Source of the DNA: Klebsiella quasipneumoniae subsp. quasipneumoniae
GTDB taxonomy: Bacteria; Pseudomonadota; Gammaproteobacteria; Enterobacterales; Enterobacteriaceae
DNA length: 64,000 nucleotides
Direction of reading: 5' to 3'
Assembly (NCBI RefSeq): GCF_020525925.1
Contig: NZ_CP084876.1
Span: 1,178,001-1,242,000, forward strand
Part shown: positions 32,665 through 41,425 of the stretch, in pieces
Numbering within the stretch: the first letter of the stretch is position 1
Layout of the letters: each line of letters begins with the position of its first letter
Notes under the pieces: model-generated
Told to the model about the DNA's origin: nothing
The model's input: the letters and a program-made list of their open reading frames with translations, nothing else
Database searches by the model: none
Position numbers and translations under genes: made by a program

Positions 32665-35600
32665 CTAGGCGGGCAGATCCTCCTCGACCGGCTTACTGCG
32701 GGTCACCAGTTTCCGTAGCGTCACGTAAAACACCGGCGTCAGGAACAAACCGAACAGCGTCACCCCCAGCATCCCGGAGAACACCGTGATCCCGGTGACG
32801 CCGCGGACTTCCGCCCCTGCGCCGTGGCCGAGGATCAGCGGAATGGTCCCGGCGATAAAGGCGATGGAGGTCATGACAATCGGGCGCAGTCGCAGGCGGC
32901 ACGCCTCCAGCGCGGCTTCCATGATGCCTTTGCCCTGAATCTCCAGCTCGCGGGCAAACTCGACGATCAGAATGGCGTTTTTACAGGCCAGGCCCATCAG
33001 GACCACCAGCCCCACCTGCACGAAGACGTTGTTGTCGCCCCCGGTCAGCCAGACGCCAAACAGCGCGGAGAGCATCGTCATCGGCACGATAAGGATCACC
33101 GCCAGCGGCAGGGTCCAGCTTTCATACAGCGCCGCCAGCACGAGGAACGCCAGCAGCACCGCCACCGGGAAGACGATCAGCGCCGTATTGCCCTGGGTGG
33201 CCTGCTGGAAGCTGAGATCCGTCCATTCAATATTCATTCCATTCGGCAGCACCTGTTTAGACATGGCATCCAGCAGCGTCATCGCCTGCGAGGAGGAGAG
33301 GACGCGCGGATCGGCATCGCCAATCAGGTCCGCCGCCGGATAACCGTTGTAGCGGATCACCGGATCCGGGCCGTAGGTGGTACTGATATTCACCATACTG
33401 CCGATCGGCACCATTTCGCCCTGATTATTGCGGGTGCGCAGATTGGCGATATCTTCCACGCTCTCGCGGTACGGCCCGTCAGCCTGGGCCATCACGCGCC
33501 AGGTACGCCCGAACTGGTTAAAGTCATTGACATAAGACGAGCCGAGATAGGTCTGCAGCGTGCCGAACAGATCGGTCAGCGATACTCCCTGCGCTTTCGC
33601 CTTATCGCGATCGACCTGGACATCCAGCTGCGGCACGTTAGCCTGGTAGGTCGAGATCGGGAAGTGCATCCCCGGCGTCTGCATAATCGTCCCGGACATG
33701 GCATTCACCGCGCTTTGCAGCGCGCCATAGCCCAGCCCGCCGCGATCCTGGATGTAAAGGGAGTAGCCGGAGCCCTGACCCAATCCTAAAATCGGCGGCG
33801 GCAGGATGGAGAAGCCAAATCCCTGCTGGATTTGCGCAATTTTGGCGTTGATCTCCGCGTTGATTTCCGCCGCCGAGTGTTTGCGCTGGTCGAACGGTTT
33901 CAGGCCAAAAAAGACCGTCCCGGTATTCGGCGTGTTGGTGAACTGCAGCGCGTTAAGACCGGGGAAGGCGACCGCATAATCGACCCCTTCGGTATTCATC
34001 CCGATCTCGCTCATTTTGCGGATCACCGCATCGGTGCGCGCCAGCGACGAACCTTCCGGCATCTTCACGCCGCCAATCAGGTACAGTTTGTCCTGGGTGG
34101 GAATAAACCCGCCGGGGACGACTTTAAACATCACCCCTGCGGCGCAGAGCAGCAGCAGGTACACCACAAACACCGCGCCACGGCGGCCGAGGGTTTTGCT
34201 CACCAGCCCCTGATAGCCGTTCGAGCTGCGCAGGAAAAAGCGGTTAAACGGACGGAAAATCCAGCCGAACAGACGATCGATCAGCCGGGTAGGGAGGTCT
34301 TTTTTCGCGCCGTGCGGCTTTAACAGCAGGGCCGCCAGCGCTGGGGAGAGCGTCAGCGAGTTGATGGCCGAGATCACCGTGGAGATGGCGATGGTCACCG
34401 CAAACTGCTTGTAGAACTGACCGGTCACGCCCGAGAGAAACGCCATCGGCACGAACACCGCGCACAGCACCAGCGCAATAGCGATAATCGGCCCGGAGAC
34501 CTCTCGCATCGCCTGATGCGCCGCGGCAAGCGGCGCAAGCCCCTCTTCGATATTGCGCTCGACGTTTTCCACCACCACGATGGCGTCATCCACCACGATA
34601 CCAATCGCCAGTACCAGCCCGAACAGGCTCAGGGTATTCAGCGAGAAGCCCAGCAGATAGAGAATGCTGAAGGTACCGACCACCGATACCGGCACCGCGA
34701 TCAGTGGGATAATCGACGCGCGCCAGGTCTGCAGGAACAGGATCACCACCAGCACCACCAGCACCACCGCCTCCAGCAGCGTCTGCACCACCGCGCGGAT
34801 GGAGTCGCGCACGAACACCGTCGGGTCGTACGGCGCCGCCCACTTCATATCTTCCGGGAAGCGGGTGGCCAGCTCGGCCATTTTGGCGCGCACGGCGTTC
34901 GACAAATCGATGGCGTTAGCGCCCGGGGACTGGAAGATACCGATCCCGACCGCATCCTTGTTGTTGAGCTGGGAGCGCAGCGCATAGCTACCGGAACCCA
35001 TCTCGATGCGCGCCACGTCGCGCAGGCGGACCAGCGAGCCGTCCTGCGCTGTTTTCAGAATGATATTGCCAAACTCTTCTTCGGTATGCAGACGGCCCTG
35101 GGCGTTAATCGAGATCAGGAAGTCGCTCTCCTGCGGCAGCGGCTCGGCGCCAAGCTGTCCGGCGGAGACCTGGACGTTTTGCTCCTGCATCGCCGTGACC
35201 ACGTCCGAGGCGGTCAGCCCGCGCGCCGCCACCTTATTGGGATCCAACCAGACGCGCATCGCATATTCGCCGGAACCAAATATCTGGATCTGGCCGACGC
35301 CGGGCAGGCGCGCCAGCTCATCCTTCACCTTCAGCGTGGCGTAGTTGCGCATATACAGCGAGTCGTACTTACCGTTTGGCGAAAACAGATGCACCACCAG
35401 GGTCAGCGTCGGGGACTGTTTCTGGGTGGTGATCCCCAGACGGCGCACATCCTCCGGCAGACGCGCCTCCGCCTGCGCGACCCGGTTCTGCACCTGAACC
35501 TGCGCCTGATCCGGGTCGGTACCCGGGCGGAAGGTCACGGTGGTCACCAGCACGCCGTCGGAGCCGGCGACCGATTTCATGTACATCATGTTTTCAACGC

Positions 35601-35817
35601 CGTTGATCGCTTCCTCCAGCGGCGTCGCCACGGTCTCGGCAATCACTTTCGGGTTGGCGCCGGGATACTCCGCGCGCACCTGCACGCTGGGGGGCACGAC
35701 GTCAGGATATTCGCTCACCGGCAGCAGCGGGATGGCGATTAACCCGGTGATAAAAATTAAAATCGACAGCACCGCGGCGAAAATTGGCCTGTCGATAAAA
35801 AAGCGGGAAAAGTCCAT
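32665..35817 (-). CDS. oqxB: RND multidrug efflux transporter OqxB
   Basis: 1050 residues, full length for OqxB, with the twelve-helix RND layout: MDFSRFFIDRPIFAAVLSIL at the N-terminus and two large periplasmic loops. The helix-4 proton-relay acidic pair lies in GIVVDDAIVVVENVERN. It exports quinolones, chloramphenicol, olaquindox and other compounds by proton exchange, working with OqxA and an outer-membrane TolC channel. It lies 23 bases after oqxA in one operon. No frameshift or truncation is seen. Confidence 0.96.
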   Translation of the reverse strand: MDFSRFFIDRPIFAAVLSILIFITGLIAIPLLPVSEYPDVVPPSVQVRAEYPGANPKVIAETVATPLEEAINGVENMMYMKSVAGSDGVLVTTVTFRPGTDPDQAQVQVQNRVAQAEARLPEDVRRLGITTQKQSPTLTLVVHLFSPNGKYDSLYMRNYATLKVKDELARLPGVGQIQIFGSGEYAMRVWLDPNKVAARGLTASDVVTAMQEQNVQVSAGQLGAEPLPQESDFLISINAQGRLHTEEEFGNIILKTAQDGSLVRLRDVARIEMGSGSYALRSQLNNKDAVGIGIFQSPGANAIDLSNAVRAKMAELATRFPEDMKWAAPYDPTVFVRDSIRAVVQTLLEAVVLVVLVVILFLQTWRASIIPLIAVPVSVVGTFSILYLLGFSLNTLSLFGLVLAIGIVVDDAIVVVENVERNIEEGLAPLAAAHQAMREVSGPIIAIALVLCAVFVPMAFLSGVTGQFYKQFAVTIAISTVISAINSLTLSPALAALLLKPHGAKKDLPTRLIDRLFGWIFRPFNRFFLRSSNGYQGLVSKTLGRRGAVFVVYLLLLCAAGVMFKVVPGGFIPTQDKLYLIGGVKMPEGSSLARTDAVIRKMSEIGMNTEGVDYAVAFPGLNALQFTNTPNTGTVFFGLKPFDQRKHSAAEINAEINAKIAQIQQGFGFSILPPPILGLGQGSGYSLYIQDRGGLGYGALQSAVNAMSGTIMQTPGMHFPISTYQANVPQLDVQVDRDKAKAQGVSLTDLFGTLQTYLGSSYVNDFNQFGRTWRVMAQADGPYRESVEDIANLRTRNNQGEMVPIGSMVNISTTYGPDPVIRYNGYPAADLIGDADPRVLSSSQAMTLLDAMSKQVLPNGMNIEWTDLSFQQATQGNTALIVFPVAVLLAFLVLAALYESWTLPLAVILIVPMTMLSALFGVWLTGGDNNVFVQVGLVVLMGLACKNAILIVEFARELEIQGKGIMEAALEACRLRLRPIVMTSIAFIAGTIPLILGHGAGAEVRGVTGITVFSGMLGVTLFGLFLTPVFYVTLRKLVTRSKPVEEDLPA

Positions 35818-35840
35818 GTCTTGGATTCTCTGATTAGGGA

Positions 35841-37016
35841 TCAGTTGAGGGCGGCGCTAGGGGTCATGGCAACGGTTTTGGCGTTAACCGGCATACCCGG
35901 CATAAACACTTTTTGTAAGCCGTCGACGATGACGCTATCCCCAGGCTTCAGACCCTGCTTCACGACGCGTAAACCGTCGGCCAGCCGCCCCGGCGTGATA
36001 TCACGTCGCTGCGCTTTGCCATCTTTATCAACGATATAGACATATTTACGATCCTGATCGGTGAGCACCGCTTTGTCGTCGATAAGCGTAGCCTGGAACG
36101 CCGCGCTGCCCGGCAGACGCACGCGGGCAAACAGACCCGGCGTGAACAGCCGCTGCGAGTTATCCAGCAGGGCGCGCATGCGGATGGTGCCGGTGCTCGG
36201 CGTTAACTGATTATCGAGAAAATCCACTTTGCCCTGATGGGGGTAGCCCTCCTCGCCAACCAGGCCAATCTCCACCGGGAGCGCCTGATTATCGCTGGAC
36301 GCGCCTTGCCCGCGGCGGGCGAGATTCTGATAGTGCAGGTAGGTTGACTCGTCGACGTCAAAGTAGACGTACACCGTCTTCTGCGAGACCAGGGTGGTGA
36401 GCACGCTGGCGGTGTCGCCCGCCGTGACCAGGTTGCCGCTGGTGATCAGCGCGCGGCTGGCGCGGCCGTCGATAGGGGCGGTCACTTTGGTGAAGTCGAG
36501 GTTAAGCTGCGCGGCATCCACCGCCGCCTGCGCGGCGCGAATATCGGCCTGCGCCTGTACCGCGGCTGACCGGCGCTGCTCCCACTCTTCACGGGAGACG
36601 AGGTTGGTATGAACTAATTTATCGGTGCGGTTCGCCTCGCTTTGCGCCAGGCTGGCCTGCGTTTTGGCTCTCGCCAGCGTCGCCTGCGCCTGCTCCAGCG
36701 CGGCGCGATAGGTTCTGTCGTCTATCGTGAACAGCACCTGGCCCTTTTTCACCTCCTGGCCGTCGGTATAATTCACTTTATCAATATATCCCGAGACGCG
36801 GGGGCGGAGCTGAACGCTCTCCACCGCTTCAATGCGACCGTTGAAACTATCCCACTGACTGATCGACTTCACCAACACCTTAGCGGCGCTGACGGCAGGC
36901 GCGGGCGGCGCGGCGTTTTGCGCGACGCTGTCGTCGCAGCCGACGAGCAGAAAAGAGAGCATCATCGCGCCGAGCGCGGTCAGGTGAATGTTTCCCCAGG
37001 TTTTTTGCAGGCTCAT
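35841..37016 (-). CDS. oqxA: RND efflux periplasmic adaptor OqxA
   Basis: 391 residues, the normal OqxA length from MSLQKTWG. The signal ends in a lipobox (SFLLVGCDD), so it is a membrane-fusion lipoprotein. The body has the lipoyl/barrel-sandwich region (VQLRPRVSGYIDKVNYTDGQ), an alpha-hairpin (ALEQAQATLARAKTQASLAQ) and a beta-barrel domain. It links OqxB to TolC. First gene of the oqxAB operon and divergent from rarA across a 330-base region with two matched palindromes. OqxR and RarA are its known regulators in Klebsiella. Confidence 0.95.
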   Translation of the reverse strand: MSLQKTWGNIHLTALGAMMLSFLLVGCDDSVAQNAAPPAPAVSAAKVLVKSISQWDSFNGRIEAVESVQLRPRVSGYIDKVNYTDGQEVKKGQVLFTIDDRTYRAALEQAQATLARAKTQASLAQSEANRTDKLVHTNLVSREEWEQRRSAAVQAQADIRAAQAAVDAAQLNLDFTKVTAPIDGRASRALITSGNLVTAGDTASVLTTLVSQKTVYVYFDVDESTYLHYQNLARRGQGASSDNQALPVEIGLVGEEGYPHQGKVDFLDNQLTPSTGTIRMRALLDNSQRLFTPGLFARVRLPGSAAFQATLIDDKAVLTDQDRKYVYIVDKDGKAQRRDITPGRLADGLRVVKQGLKPGDSVIVDGLQKVFMPGMPVNAKTVAMTPSAALN

Positions 37017-37180
37017 TATTTTTATTCCAGTCATTGTAGCCGCCGGGCAAGACGCAGCCTGAGAGGCTGCGCTACTTCCTTTGTCCGGGCTGGCTTAAGG
37101 CCATTTGTGTCGATCATCGCCACAAAATTGTAACAATCTCGAATACACTATCGCGGCGATTGTAGGAAGGCGCTTAACTA

Positions 37181-37203
37181 AGTGCAAGAATAATTGTTGC
37201 ACT
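37181..37203. promoter_or_regulatory. Palindrome TGCAA-N9-TTGCA, copy 1
   Basis: AGTGCAA-N9-TTGCACT, a perfect 7-9-7 inverted repeat, about 165 bases before rarA and about the same distance before oqxA. A second copy with the same core and spacing lies at 37254. A candidate operator for OqxR, RarA or a related regulator. Confidence 0.5.
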
Positions 37204-37253
37204 TTATGTGCGATCCTCACCGGAGAAAAAAGGCGCGATCCTGGCAGGGTTTT

Positions 37254-37278
37254 AAATGCAACAATAAAACTTGCATTT
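37254..37278. promoter_or_regulatory. Palindrome TGCAA-N9-TTGCA, copy 2
   Basis: AAATGCAA-N9-TTGCATTT, a perfect 8-9-8 inverted repeat, 68 bases before the rarA start. It shares the TGCAA-N9-TTGCA core with the copy at 37181. A half-site (AATGCAA) follows near 37302. The start-to-start distance is 73 bases, about seven helical turns, so cooperative binding is possible. Confidence 0.5.
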
Positions 37279-37346
37279 TGTGTAAAACCAGGCCACCTTT
37301 TAATGCAACTGCTAAAGATGCTTTTAACCGGCCGCGAGGGGGAAAT

Positions 37347-37703
37347 ATGATGAACACTGGCGCCATCATTCAGGATCTGATCGACTGGATCGACAACCAT
37401 CTTGATAGCCGTCTGGATATTGATACCGTTGCCCGGCGAGCCGGCTATTCGAAGTGGCACCTGCAGCGGATCTTCAAAGAACATACCGGGCACCCCCTCG
37501 GGGAGTATATCCGGGCGCAAAAGCTGCAAAAATCGGTCGAACGCTTAGCCCACAGCAACGAGCCGATCCTCAACGTGGTGATCGCCCTCGGCTTTGACTC
37601 CCAGCAGTCTTTCAACCGCAGCTTCAAGCGCCAGTTTGGCCAGGCGCCCGGCGTCTGGCGCCGGAGTATCAGCCGCTCTGCCGCGCAGACATCTCGTCAG
37701 TGA
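37347..37703 (+). CDS. rarA: AraC-family activator RarA
   Basis: About 118 residues consisting almost entirely of an AraC-type double helix-turn-helix, like MarA, SoxS and RamA: RLDIDTVARRAGYSKWHLQR and VVIALGFDSQQSFNRSFKRQFGQAPG. Start at ATG 37347 (or the adjacent ATG) after GAGGGGGAA; the long open frame upstream is not coding. RarA activates oqxAB and other multidrug-resistance genes in Klebsiella. Divergent from oqxA, as in known genomes. Confidence 0.94.
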   Translation: MMNTGAIIQDLIDWIDNHLDSRLDIDTVARRAGYSKWHLQRIFKEHTGHPLGEYIRAQKLQKSVERLAHSNEPILNVVIALGFDSQQSFNRSFKRQFGQAPGVWRRSISRSAAQTSRQ

Positions 37704-37722
37704 TGCTCATGACCGGGGAGGG

Positions 37723-38295
37723 TCAGTCCTTACCCGGTCCATGATCGAATTTGCTGCCTTTGCCGATGGCATAGAACTGCCCGCCTGCGACATAGTGAAC
37801 GGTCCGTAGTTCGTCCGGCGCATCATCAAAGATCCAGTGTCCGTTGCGGAATACCCGGTCATCGCTCCAGGCGGCGACGATGTCGCCCATAAACAGATTG
37901 TGCTGTTGCTGGATGTCCGGGTAAGGCATCACTTTGCACACCAGCCAGCCCGCGCAGCCGGCGACAAGGGGGAGATCGAACCCCGGCTGATAAAAGAAGG
38001 GGATGGTGTCGTTTTTATCCGGCGCATCGGCATAGCTGCGCCCGCCAGCGTAGAGGACGGTTGCCATCTGGCTGACTACGGGGATCTGCACGACGAAATA
38101 GCCGCTCTTTTCCACCAGCTGACGAGTGAAGGCCTGGGGGCCGATATAGGCCACCACTTTTCGCTCGCCTGCCAGCCCAACCCAGGCGGCTGACATGACA
38201 TTTTCGACGCCATCATATTTTGCGGAAATCATGGTGGTGGACCCGACCTGCAATAAACGATACGCCTTACGTAATTCGACAGGCTGAACGGACAT
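37723..38295 (-). CDS. Flavin reductase family protein (FMN-binding split barrel)
   Basis: 190 residues from MSVQPVELRKAY, where AAGGA precedes the start; the longer open frame upstream overlaps the neighbouring regulator and is not used. Family features are the split-barrel segments TTMISAKYDGVENVMSAAWVG and YFVVQIPV. Members bind FMN tightly and act as flavin reductases or as unknown redox proteins. It converges on rarA (20 bases apart) and is divergent from a LysR gene that likely controls it. Confidence 0.87.
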   Translation of the reverse strand: MSVQPVELRKAYRLLQVGSTTMISAKYDGVENVMSAAWVGLAGERKVVAYIGPQAFTRQLVEKSGYFVVQIPVVSQMATVLYAGGRSYADAPDKNDTIPFFYQPGFDLPLVAGCAGWLVCKVMPYPDIQQQHNLFMGDIVAAWSDDRVFRNGHWIFDDAPDELRTVHYVAGGQFYAIGKGSKFDHGPGKD

Positions 38296-38506
38296 TATTT
38301 TTCCTTTATGCTTGTTATTTAACGTGTTGATTCTCTGGATGTTTATTGAGGGAATGGTCATTTTTGGCCCCTCACGCGATATCCACAGCGCAACGATACG
38401 CCAGGCGATTAAGCGCAAAAAGATGCGTAAATTGTTTTCATTATTCATAATCAACGAATAATCATGCCGCCTGTCGGTAGGCTGCTCGCTACAGGGGAGA
38501 AAGAAG

Positions 38507-39391
38507 GTGGATCGTATCCAGGCTATGCAGATGTTTATGCGCGTCGCGGAGGCAGGGAGCTTCGTGCGTGCCGCGGAAACCCTTTCCCTGCCGGCCTCCA
38601 CTGTCACCAGTACCATTAAAAACCTTGAGAAATACCTGAAGGTGCGACTGCTGAACCGGACCACAAGGCGGGTGAGCCTGACTCCGGAAGGGATGCAGTA
38701 TCTGGCGCAGTGCCGGGAAATTCTCGCCCTCATCGAACATAGCGAATCCAGCCTGAGCGAGTCTGTCGCGCGGCCTCAGGGGCGCCTGCGGGTTGATATG
38801 CCCGCGGGCATCGCGCATTTCATCGTCATGCCCCATCTGCAAGACTTTTACCGACGTTACCCTGATATCTACCTGATGATCGGGGTCAGCGATCGGCAGG
38901 TCGATCTCATTCAGGAAGGCGTCGACTGCGTGATACGCACGGGAGAGCTGAACAACTCCAGCCTGGTGGCCCGGCCTCTGGGCCGCTTTCGCTGGGTCAC
39001 CTGCGGGTCACCGGACTATCTCAGGGAATATGGCGTGCCGCCATCACCGGAGGCGCTCTCTCAGCACCGGGCCGTGCATTATTTCTCCGGCCAGGCGAGG
39101 CGGGCCGATGAGTTCCGCTTCCTTCGCCACGGCGAGACTTTTTCTGTACCCGTCAGCGGCACCGCCGCGGTGAATGAAACGGGGCTTTATATAAAAATGT
39201 GCCTGGCAGGATTTGGGCTGGCGCAGCTGGCGGAGAATATCGTGGCTGACCACCTGCGGGAGGGGAGGCTGGTGGAAGTGCTGGCGGACTGGCAGCCGCC
39301 CCCGGTACCCGTCACGTTGCTCTATCCGCACCAGCGCTTTCTCTCTCCCGCCGTGCGGGCGTTTGCTGAGTGGATGAGCGAGGTGGTTTGA
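38507..39391 (+). CDS. LysR family transcriptional regulator
   Basis: 294 residues starting at GTG 38507 after GGGGAGAAAGAA. The N-terminal helix-turn-helix reads AMQMFMRVAEAGSFVRAAET followed by LPASTVTSTIKNLEKYL. The rest is the LysR effector domain (RLRVDMPAGIAHFIVMPHL). The form is that of the AaeR/DmlR-like LysR branch. Divergent from the flavin reductase gene at 37723-38295, its most likely target. Confidence 0.93.
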   Translation: MDRIQAMQMFMRVAEAGSFVRAAETLSLPASTVTSTIKNLEKYLKVRLLNRTTRRVSLTPEGMQYLAQCREILALIEHSESSLSESVARPQGRLRVDMPAGIAHFIVMPHLQDFYRRYPDIYLMIGVSDRQVDLIQEGVDCVIRTGELNNSSLVARPLGRFRWVTCGSPDYLREYGVPPSPEALSQHRAVHYFSGQARRADEFRFLRHGETFSVPVSGTAAVNETGLYIKMCLAGFGLAQLAENIVADHLREGRLVEVLADWQPPPVPVTLLYPHQRFLSPAVRAFAEWMSEVV

Positions 39392-39511
39392 GGGGATTAT
39401 CGTTTCGGGAGCCCCTCATGGGAGCGCAGGGCTCCTGCAGAAATATCTGGTCTGCCGATCAATCACTCGATATTCTGTAATGCTTTGTCTTTTTTGTGAA
39501 CAGGAAAAAGT

Positions 39512-40312
39512 ATGTTTAATACGCTCCCCGATTTACACAGAAGTTTTGCAGAGCAACTGAAGCTTAAATTACAGTCTGACCCGCGGATCCTCGCCCTTCT
39601 CGCCGGCGGCTCGTTTATCCATGGCGGGTTTGATCAATACTCCGATCTCGATTTCGTGGTGGTGGTCGACCCTCTCTATTATGACGAAATCATGGCTCAG
39701 CGTATGGCGTTCGCCGGAACCCTCGGCCATCTGCTACATGCTTTCACCGGGGAACACGTCGGCGAGCCTCGGCTGCTGATCTGTCTGTTTGGCCCGCAAC
39801 TTCTGCATGTCGATCTCAAATTTATCACCCTGGACATGCTCACTCAGCGCGTTGAGGAGCCTGCCGTGCTATTTACCCGTGATAGCGATGCTCTCCAGCG
39901 CCAGCTGGCAAAATTTAGCGCTTACTGGCCGAACATGACGCCGGAGTGGTTTGAGTCCCGAGCCTGGATCTGGCTGCATTATGCCGGGGTTAAACTGGGC
40001 AGGGGCGAACTCTTCGAAGCGCTGGGGATGCTGTCCTTCTTCCGCGAACAAGTGCTGGGACCGATGCTGTTCCGTCGCGCCAATCTACCGCAACGCGGGG
40101 TACGCCGAATAGAAGCCCTCGGCATTGATCCCGATGGCCTGCTGACTTCCACTCTGGCAACGCACGATCGTCACTCTGTCGGGATTGCCATCCGAAGGGC
40201 TGCCGACGCTTATGTCAATCTGCGGGCTGATGCGCTGCCTGACAATATTGCAGACGATGCGGCGCGGTGGGCGGTCTTTGCCATGCTGGACGCCTATTCT
40301 GACAGGGAGTAA
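39512..40312 (+). CDS. Nucleotidyltransferase-domain protein
   Basis: 266 residues. The N-terminal region has the polymerase-beta-type nucleotidyltransferase signature GGSFIHGGFDQYSDLDFVVV, with two aspartates in SDLDF as metal ligands. A later Asp occurs in HVDLKFI. The C-terminal half is helical. The layout resembles streptomycin/aminoglycoside adenylyltransferases and their housekeeping relatives, but resistance cannot be claimed from this. It stands alone between the LysR gene and the integrative element. Confidence 0.8.
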   Translation: MFNTLPDLHRSFAEQLKLKLQSDPRILALLAGGSFIHGGFDQYSDLDFVVVVDPLYYDEIMAQRMAFAGTLGHLLHAFTGEHVGEPRLLICLFGPQLLHVDLKFITLDMLTQRVEEPAVLFTRDSDALQRQLAKFSAYWPNMTPEWFESRAWIWLHYAGVKLGRGELFEALGMLSFFREQVLGPMLFRRANLPQRGVRRIEALGIDPDGLLTSTLATHDRHSVGIAIRRAADAYVNLRADALPDNIADDAARWAVFAMLDAYSDRE

Positions 40313-40320
40313 ATCTATCC

Positions 40321-40344
40321 CTCCGGCCGCTGACGCGGCCGGAG
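40321..40344 (+). terminator. Hairpin after the nucleotidyltransferase gene
   Basis: CTCCGGCCGC / GCGGCCGGAG, a 10-bp perfect stem with a 4-base loop, eight bases after the stop codon. No U-run follows. The rest of the gap to 40500 has no recognisable gene. Confidence 0.5.
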
Positions 40345-40500
40345 TATGAAAGATGTCGTTGGTGGTCTAATCCTGAGAGGGATGGGTTGCCGGGTTAGCG
40401 GTAACGCGAAAACAACAGAGCTTTTCGTTGGGCCTATCAATGGGCCTAAAAGGTTCGGATTTAATTAGCTCTCTTCGGACTTCGCGGGACAAATTGAGGG

Positions 40501-40588
40501 CACAAAAAAGTCCGCAGAGCTTGCGCCGTGCGGGCTCTTAGGACTTCATCGGATGACTCTTGTAATCACCGATGGAGAATTTTGGTGG
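40501..40588. repeat. attL-like direct repeat
   Basis: 88 bases matching 46435-46522 with three differences (40511, 40518 and 40561). It contains a copy of the ssrA terminator hairpin and the last bases of ssrA (TGGTGG). Left boundary of the integrative element. Confidence 0.85.
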
Positions 40589-41084
40589 GCTGCTAGCCGG
40601 ATGTGGTGAAAAAGGTGACTACGAGAAGGCGATCAACACCAAGATTGGTCAATCGAAAACCTGTTTCTCACTTCGAAATAACGATGTCACATTCCCAGTC
40701 CAGCTATCTAAACCACGATTTGACGAAACAGGGACTGGCACCGGTTCAGTGATCCTCGATGGCCTCGTAGAGCAGGGCTTAATGGCTTTTGTTAAAGGCT
40801 GGGATAACAACACGCTTGAGACAACAGATGAAGGTAAACAAGCCAAAATCTGGGATGCTAAGGAAGGTGTTTGTATTGGTCGCCGCGTTGTTGATGAAGT
40901 GAAGGAATGGACTGAGCCGGGGAATGGTAATCAGAAAGTTGTTCGTATCACCTATACTTGGAAATTAACTGATGTTCCATCATGGGTGGACAAAAGCGCG
41001 TTTTCTGGTGTGAAAGGGATGAATGAAGCTGCTGATGGTGCCATGAACCTTGTTAAAATCAGCAATGGCTGGAAAGCGAACTAA
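40572..41084 (+). pseudogene. 5'-truncated phage-type lipoprotein
   Basis: The frame opens MENFGG directly followed by LLAGCGEKGDYEKAI, which is a lipobox with the start of a mature lipoprotein. The signal-peptide n- and h-regions that should precede LLAGC are missing. Instead the attachment-site repeat supplies the ATG and the first residues, and a stop codon lies in frame nine bases upstream. About 170 residues remain, with no recognised catalytic motif. Without a signal peptide the product is unlikely to be exported. It might still be translated as a chimeric cytoplasmic protein. Confidence 0.65.
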
Positions 41085-41358
41085 GGAAAACAATACCATC
41101 AAGTGTCCGTCTTGCCTGAAAGAAAGTCAGAGAGGCGTCCATGTCTGCACCGGCTGCATGGCAACTGTTTTATATGGAGCCTTCCCCGGCTGGTATGCTT
41201 TCGTGGCTATCTTCTTGTCCTTCAGCCTGTTTATATTGATTGGAATGTTTACAGGCATGGCGGGTGCTACTATCAGTCTGCCTATAATTTTTATTGTGGC
41301 TTTTATAGCTGGTAAGGCGATCTTCTCTGATAATGTTGTGTTTAGGCGTAAACTTTAA
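41065..41358 (+). CDS. Small zinc-ribbon membrane protein
   Basis: 97 residues from ATG 41065, overlapping the end of the upstream frame by 20 bases. The N-terminal zinc ribbon has CPSC and CTGC pairs (IKCPSCLKES, HVCTGCMAT). A long hydrophobic region follows (AFVAIFLSFSLFILIGMF and ISLPIIFIVAFIAG), giving two membrane helices. Proteins of this layout are common in phage-like islands, but the function is unknown. A TTG start 15 bases earlier is possible. Confidence 0.6.
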   Translation: MAGKRTKENNTIKCPSCLKESQRGVHVCTGCMATVLYGAFPGWYAFVAIFLSFSLFILIGMFTGMAGATISLPIIFIVAFIAGKAIFSDNVVFRRKL

Positions 41359-41365
41359 TTTTTAT

Positions 41366-41410
41366 AGAGAATACCATTCGTTAAACTTTTAATACTGAAT
41401 GGTATTCTCT
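41366..41410. terminator. Bidirectional hairpin between convergent cargo genes
   Basis: AGAGAATACCATTC pairs perfectly with GAATGGTATTCTCT, a 14-bp stem with a 17-base loop. It lies between the rightward zinc-ribbon gene and the leftward ptuB-like gene, with T-rich sequence on both sides. Confidence 0.65.
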
Positions 41411-41425
41411 TGTTGATGGTGAAAG

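Noticed and set aside
34516..35742. Rightward open frame of 408 codons antisense to oqxB
   Set aside because: oqxB is certain from its full-length RND sequence. The antisense frame is Arg/His/Gln-rich and featureless.
37194..37346. 51-codon N-terminal extension of RarA
   Set aside because: The extension overlaps the palindromic regulatory region, lacks a ribosome site and has no similarity to AraC-type proteins. ATG 37347 has GAGGGGGAA before it.
38296..38733. Long N-terminal extension of the flavin reductase frame
   Set aside because: It runs into the opposite LysR gene and its promoter and is Arg/Ser/Thr-rich. MSVQPVELRK with AAGGA is the natural start.
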